Positions 6,621-9,741 of a stretch of DNA of 9,741 nt are shown here, one piece after another (position 1 is the stretch's first letter; each line of letters starts with the position of its first letter). The notes under the pieces were generated by a model. The model was not told the DNA's origin. It saw only the letters and a program-made list of their open reading frames with translations, and did not search any database. Where the stretch lies: positions 1-9,741 of the forward strand of contig JAEOTI010000309.1 in assembly GCA_016839955.1 (NCBI GenBank). The letters run 5' to 3'. This DNA comes from Candidatus Hodarchaeota archaeon. Lineage in GTDB: Archaea > Asgardarchaeota > Heimdallarchaeia > Hodarchaeales > YT1-057. The position numbers were made by a program, and so were the translations under genes.

Positions 6621-8177
6621 TCAAGAATCAGTCTTTTTCGTTTCCTCTTTTAATCCTTTAGGATCAATTGGTCGCGGTGCTTGTGGTATTTGGAGTTGAG
6701 TGACTAATTCAACCAGTTCTTCGCTTCTAGTCAAGGTCCGTCCAATGAGATCAAAAGCGAAGTCATATTTCTCATTTACTTTCCTCTCAATTAAAGCAGT
6801 AATTTCGTCTTTATAATCAGCTAGCTCTGTTTTTGTGGCTCGAACAGACTCAATTGATTCCTGGATTGACCCTTGGAATTCTTTCACTGAGTTTTCTAAG
6901 GCACGAACTAATTCTTGGCGTACATCTTCTGCACGTGTTCTGAGGTCCTGCTCTAAGCTACGGAATTGTTCAACTAATTTTTCATGATCCTTTTTTAGAA
7001 GATATGAGGATTCGATTTCTACCCGTAATTGGCCAGTTTCTTCTCGCTGAGATTTTTGTACCATTAGTTGTTCGTTTCTAAGATTTTCCACAGAACCCGT
7101 AAGCATTTTTTGAAAAGCCCTAAGATAGTCCTGTTCTTCCGTTTTAATCGAATCTAAAAGTCGAGCAAGTTCATTTCTGTATGAATCCACAACTGATGCC
7201 TGCCCATCAATGGTTTCTGAATAGTTTTCTAAAATTGATTGATATTTCTCTAAACTCTCGCCTGTAAGCTCTAAACCCTTGGTTAGCTTTTTAAATTCAG
7301 TTTCTGTGTTTTCTATTGTCTCTAACAATATGCTTGAGGTTTTTTCTAAAGATTGGGCAAAACTTTCCTGTTTATCATGTAATTCTTCAAGTTTTGTAGA
7401 AGTTTGTTCGTTAAAATCATCAAATCTCTTATTATTTTTATCAATTAAATCCTGTAGTTGTTTTGTATCTTCACCTAAATTTTCTGAAAGAGTTTGAATA
7501 TCAGTAATTGAATTTTCTAATTCTTCGATTCTTGTTGAAGTCTGTTCGTTCAAATCATCAAATCTCTGATTATTTTCACTAATTTCTTGTTTGGTTTCAG
7601 AAAATTGTGTAGTTATCTTTTCTTCAAGTGAAGAATGTTTTTCATTTACTAAATCCCTTAATTGTTTTGTATCTGCCCCTAGCTTCTTTGAAAGAGCTTG
7701 AAGATCTGTAATTGTTTTTTCTAATTCTTCAGAATTTTTATTTATAGATTCGGTTAAATTAGATTCTATATCCTTGATTTTTTCGTTTAAAGAGGAATTT
7801 AGTTGATTAACTTCATTACTAATTTCTTCTTGTTTTGAAGTTGTATTACTTTCTAATTTTTCAATATCTGATTTCAATTGTTCAGAATTATCACTTAATT
7901 CCTTGTTAAATGATTCAAATTCGTTTATTTTCTCATCATGTTTGTTTATTCTTTCTTTTTCCGAATCTACACTACTAGTAAGTGATTCAGTACTTTTTGT
8001 AACTTTATTAATCTTCTCATCAATTATTGATTCGATTTCTCCCTTTAGGGAATTTAGATTGACTCTTCCGTCTGCTATATCTTCACTAAGCTTTGTTATT
8101 TTCTTCTTAATTTCATCCTCAAACTTGTCGGATCGATCCATATATTGTTTTACAAGTTCAGAAAGTTCCTCACTCAT
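6621..8177 (-). CDS. Long coiled-coil protein with internal duplications
   Basis: A 518-residue, highly charged protein that is almost entirely predicted helix and coiled coil, with no signal peptide or membrane segment, so it should be cytoplasmic. Residues 1-270 are rich in Glu, Lys, Ser, Asn and Gln with heptad-like Leu/Ile spacing and contain duplicated blocks (150-177 with 218-245; 202-223 with 248-269). Residues 300-490 are richer in Arg, Leu and Val, less repetitive, and probably carry the conserved function (for example SYRNELARLLDSI and KYDFAFDLIGRTLTRSEELV). A Pro-rich, basic tail follows (QIPQAPRPIDPKG). The ATG start is preceded by TAGGTAA. It lies 33 bases after the roadblock-like gene, so the two are probably one transcript. 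I do not recognise a family; superficial SMC or chemoreceptor similarity is expected from any coiled coil. A scaffold, filament or tether role is inference. Confidence 0.85.
   Translation of the reverse strand: MSEELSELVKQYMDRSDKFEDEIKKKITKLSEDIADGRVNLNSLKGEIESIIDEKINKVTKSTESLTSSVDSEKERINKHDEKINEFESFNKELSDNSEQLKSDIEKLESNTTSKQEEISNEVNQLNSSLNEKIKDIESNLTESINKNSEELEKTITDLQALSKKLGADTKQLRDLVNEKHSSLEEKITTQFSETKQEISENNQRFDDLNEQTSTRIEELENSITDIQTLSENLGEDTKQLQDLIDKNNKRFDDFNEQTSTKLEELHDKQESFAQSLEKTSSILLETIENTETEFKKLTKGLELTGESLEKYQSILENYSETIDGQASVVDSYRNELARLLDSIKTEEQDYLRAFQKMLTGSVENLRNEQLMVQKSQREETGQLRVEIESSYLLKKDHEKLVEQFRSLEQDLRTRAEDVRQELVRALENSVKEFQGSIQESIESVRATKTELADYKDEITALIERKVNEKYDFAFDLIGRTLTRSEELVELVTQLQIPQAPRPIDPKGLKEETKKTDS
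7371..7730 (-). repeat. Duplicated segments inside the coiled-coil gene
   Basis: Block A encodes residues 150-177 (7647-7730) and recurs as 218-245 (7443-7526): EELEKTITDLQALSKKLG versus EELENSITDIQTLSENLG, each followed by DTKQL. Block B encodes 202-223 (7509-7574) and recurs as 248-269 (7371-7436): NNQRFDDLNEQTSTRIEEL versus NNKRFDDFNEQTSTKLEEL. The order is A-spacer-B-A-B, with periods of 68 and 46 residues. Similarity is visible in the DNA too, so the duplication is fairly recent or maintained. Confidence 0.75.
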
Positions 8178-8210
8178 AGTTATTACCTACCATATCTTGT
8201 TTATGGTACA

Positions 8211-8657
8211 TTATGTTTCAATTCTGTGTAGTGATCGTATTTTATCCTCAATTACATCAAGATTTTCTTCAATAGCTGTCATTATTCGAACAATTTTTGT
8301 TTGTATATTCTCTTCTTCTACGATTTTACCAATTGGAATTTTTTTCTCAATAACTTTTCTGGTACGGCTCCAATGTTTTTGGATAGACGAAAAATTCTTT
8401 TCATGACAAAGAATAACAATATAGACTGATGAATCTGGTAGTTGGCTAAATATTGCTTTAAAATTACCTGTTTCTTCTTCAATAGAAAGAATCTCTTCCT
8501 TAGGTATTTCAGAAATATGTCGTCGTAAAATTGCTAAGCCAATAGGATCTGTTTGATTAAGTACTATATGCCTTCCTGAATCAAATAAATAGATACCTAG
8601 GGTGTTAAATCCCTTTGCAAACTTTTCTAGTAAGTTTTCCCACTGACTTGAGCTCAT
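8211..8657 (-). CDS. Small protein with roadblock/LC7-like predicted fold and helical tail
   Basis: A 148-residue soluble protein with no obvious catalytic motif. Its likely secondary structure is helix (QWENLLEKFAKGF), strand (LGIYLFD), strand (RHIVLN), helix (LAILRRHISEIP), strands (ILSIEEE, FKAIFSQ, VYIVILCHE), then helix (SIQKHWSRTRKVIEKK), which matches the roadblock/LC7 order. The hairpin LFDSGRHIVLN resembles the roadblock turn with a Gly after Asp. After about residue 108 comes an extra helical tail (KIVRIMTAIEENLDVIEDKIRSL) that could pair with a coiled coil. Roadblock proteins dimerise and often regulate small GTPases such as MglA, Rag and Rab-like proteins. The ATG start has GAGGT ten bases upstream. 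The coiled-coil gene follows after 33 bases. The reading frame is well supported, but the fold is inferred by eye; a longin-like fold is the main alternative. Confidence 0.75.
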   Translation of the reverse strand: MSSSQWENLLEKFAKGFNTLGIYLFDSGRHIVLNQTDPIGLAILRRHISEIPKEEILSIEEETGNFKAIFSQLPDSSVYIVILCHEKNFSSIQKHWSRTRKVIEKKIPIGKIVEEENIQTKIVRIMTAIEENLDVIEDKIRSLHRIET

Positions 8658-8715
8658 TGAATACGTTACCTCTTATTTGATTATATTAAACTGAATAGAG
8701 TTTAAGAGGAGTTGC

Positions 8716-8725
8716 TATTTATTTT
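8716..8725 (-). promoter_or_regulatory. Candidate TATA element for the roadblock-like/coiled-coil unit
   Basis: On the minus strand this reads AAAATAAATA. Initiation about 25 bases downstream would be near 8694, leaving a leader of about 37 bases with the GAGGT ribosome binding site. A second A/T block, TTTAATATAA at 8681-8690, is too close to the ATG unless the transcript is leaderless, which the ribosome binding site argues against. Confidence 0.3.
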
Positions 8726-8837
8726 GTAAATGGAACACCAATATTTTCCTTTTGAACATTATCAAGTTTGTTTAGTTTCCTAGGATTCCTAAATCATTAT
8801 GAATCATTGTAAAGATAAATCTTTCAGGTTGTCAAAG

Positions 8838-8846
8838 AATATTTAG
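8838..8846 (+). promoter_or_regulatory. Candidate TATA element for the Dpm1-like gene
   Basis: AATATTTAG lies about 65 bases before the ATG at 8908, giving a predicted start near 8868 and a leader of about 40 bases. The leader lacks a strong Shine-Dalgarno motif; the best match is a weak GAG about ten bases upstream of the ATG. The nearby AAAGAT/ATCTTT inverted repeat (8811-8824) is just upstream of this element. Confidence 0.25.
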
Positions 8847-8907
8847 ACAAAAGAAATTAAGAGAACAATAGTAAAATGGTTAGATGAACCCTATAGAGTA
8901 GATATTC

Positions 8908-9627
8908 ATGAAAACAGTACTTTGCATCCCAACCTACAAAGAACGAGATAATATAGATCGACTGATTCCTCGCATTCTAAAAATTTTTAGTGAGAACGCA
9001 ATAGATGGCTTTATTCTCGTGATAGATGACAATAGTCCTGATGGTACAGCTGACATAGTAAAAATGTGGATGAACAAAGATCAAAGAGTGAAATTACTGA
9101 GTCGGACCAAAAAAGCTGGTTTGGGGTCTGCCTATCGCGCAGGTTTTCAAAAGGCTAAGGAGTATGGAGCAGATATTATCTTTGAGATGGACGCTGATTT
9201 CAGTCATGATCCCAATATGATTCCTATTTTTCTTCAAAAAATTCAATCAGCTGATCTTGTTATAGGTTCTCGGAAAGTCGGTCAAGGTGGGGGAGTAACA
9301 GATTGGTCGTTTACAAGACGTTTAATTTCGTGGGGGGCAAACACTATGACCCATGTTTTTTTAGGATTGAAAACAAAAGACATCACAAGCGGTTACCGTG
9401 CGATTAGGACAAAAGTGCTAGATTCGGTTGATTTAGGGTCAATGAAGACCGAAGGATACGCTTTCCAACTTGAACTTCTTTATTTAATTGAGCGTATTGC
9501 CCGAAAACGCGTTGTTGAAATCCCTATCATCTTTACTGACCGACGGATAGGTCAATCTAAACTAGGAATCTCTGATATTCTTGAATTTGCATTACAAGTA
9601 TTTAGACTGATGTTTGTAAGAAAATAA
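8908..9627 (+). CDS. Dolichyl-phosphate mannose synthase-like GT2 glycosyltransferase (Dpm1 family)
   Basis: Family members transfer a sugar (mannose from GDP-mannose, or glucose from UDP-glucose in relatives) to dolichyl phosphate at the cytoplasmic membrane face, making the lipid-linked donor for glycosylation. The 239-residue protein has the GT2 fold with PTYKERDNI (8-16), DDNSPDGT (40-47), the metal-binding DAD in MDADFSHDP (95-97), GSR (120-122), DITSGYRA (158-165), TEGYAFQLEL (181-190) and FTDRRIGQSKLG (209-220), all typical of Dpm1. The absence of C-terminal transmembrane segments makes it the soluble catalytic type, like human DPM1, rather than the form fused to a GtrA-like membrane domain. 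It probably associates with the membrane through its C-terminus or a partner; none is encoded next to it. The choice of mannose over glucose is inferred from overall motif similarity. It starts at ATG and is divergent from the roadblock-like unit. Confidence 0.92.
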   Translation: MKTVLCIPTYKERDNIDRLIPRILKIFSENAIDGFILVIDDNSPDGTADIVKMWMNKDQRVKLLSRTKKAGLGSAYRAGFQKAKEYGADIIFEMDADFSHDPNMIPIFLQKIQSADLVIGSRKVGQGGGVTDWSFTRRLISWGANTMTHVFLGLKTKDITSGYRAIRTKVLDSVDLGSMKTEGYAFQLELLYLIERIARKRVVEIPIIFTDRRIGQSKLGISDILEFALQVFRLMFVRK

Positions 9628-9688
9628 TAATTATACAATATTTTTATCTGTCTTTATTGGCTATCTTATATCTTTAGATTTTTCTGGG

Positions 9689-9741
9689 ATGACATTGAAA
9701 AAGATTAATTTTGAATTTAAAGCACAATCTTCAGACGTATC
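9689..9741 (+). CDS. Possible start of a gene running off the right edge
   Basis: An ATG at 9689 opens a frame to the window end, beginning MTLKKINFEFKAQSS. There is no clear Shine-Dalgarno motif (GGG abuts the ATG). A TATA-like TTATAT at 9666-9671 lies about 20-25 bases upstream, which would fit a leaderless transcript starting at or near this ATG or at the TTG at 9695. Only 17 codons are visible and the opposite strand is also open here, so this is a weak call. Confidence 0.3.
   Translation, partial: MTLKKINFEFKAQSSDV

Noticed and set aside
7903..8406. 167-codon plus-strand frame across the roadblock-like/coiled-coil junction
   Set aside because: Its Ser/Phe/Ile-rich product is the antisense image of Glu/Lys/Asn-rich coding sequence; the minus-strand genes have ribosome binding sites and sensible proteins.
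8792..8808. Direct repeat AATCATT (8792-8798 and 8802-8808) and palindrome TCCTAGGA (8778-8785) in the divergent region before the Dpm1-like gene
   Set aside because: Two short copies and one eight-base palindrome are within what AT-rich intergenic DNA gives by chance; no link to a promoter could be shown.
9661..9741. Minus-strand open frame entering from the right edge and ending at TAG (9663-9661)
   Set aside because: It could be the C-terminus of a convergent gene, but 26 codons without a recognisable motif are not enough; the plus-strand start at 9689 looks slightly better, and both cannot easily be true.

Overview
The window is archaeal. The decisive marker is a TATA-binding protein (TBP) with two imperfect repeats on the minus strand near position 6000. 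Shine-Dalgarno motifs (GGAG, GAGGT, AGGT), several TTG starts and a Dpm1-type dolichyl-phosphate sugar transferase fit this. The DNA is AT-rich. A small protein whose predicted fold order resembles roadblock/LC7, paired with a long coiled-coil protein, hints at the Asgard archaea, but this is a guess from style and not proof. There is no sign of an insertion sequence, CRISPR array, tRNA or rRNA.

Layout: (1) Positions 1-343, minus strand: a GIY-YIG nuclease-domain gene followed 11 bases later by the start of an Arg/Gly-rich gene that runs off the left edge. (2) Positions 491-5728, plus strand: a short SMC/Rad50-like ATPase that ends in a good match to a PCNA-interacting (PIP) motif, then a two-gene ABC exporter operon whose subunits form one canonical and one degenerate ATP site. 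(3) Positions 5734-6330, minus strand: TBP, converging on the exporter with only 5 bases between stop codons, and apparently starting at CTG. (4) Positions 6331-6620: an intergenic stretch with the likely TBP promoter, a set of TTATTA/TAATAA half-sites and several small inverted repeats. (5) Positions 8657 to 6621, minus strand: a two-gene unit, small roadblock-like protein then a 518-residue coiled-coil protein with duplicated segments. (6) Positions 8908-9627, plus strand: the Dpm1-like glycosyltransferase, divergent from that unit. (7) After 9628: a possible gene start at the right edge.

The functions are mixed: membrane export, basal transcription, dolichol-linked sugar donor supply, and two units of uncertain role. 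The two most interesting are the PIP-box ATPase, which could be a sliding-clamp-associated DNA repair or replication factor, and the roadblock-like/coiled-coil pair, which could be a cytoskeletal, scaffold or GTPase-regulating module. Both assignments are inference from motifs and predicted fold, with no homology search behind them.
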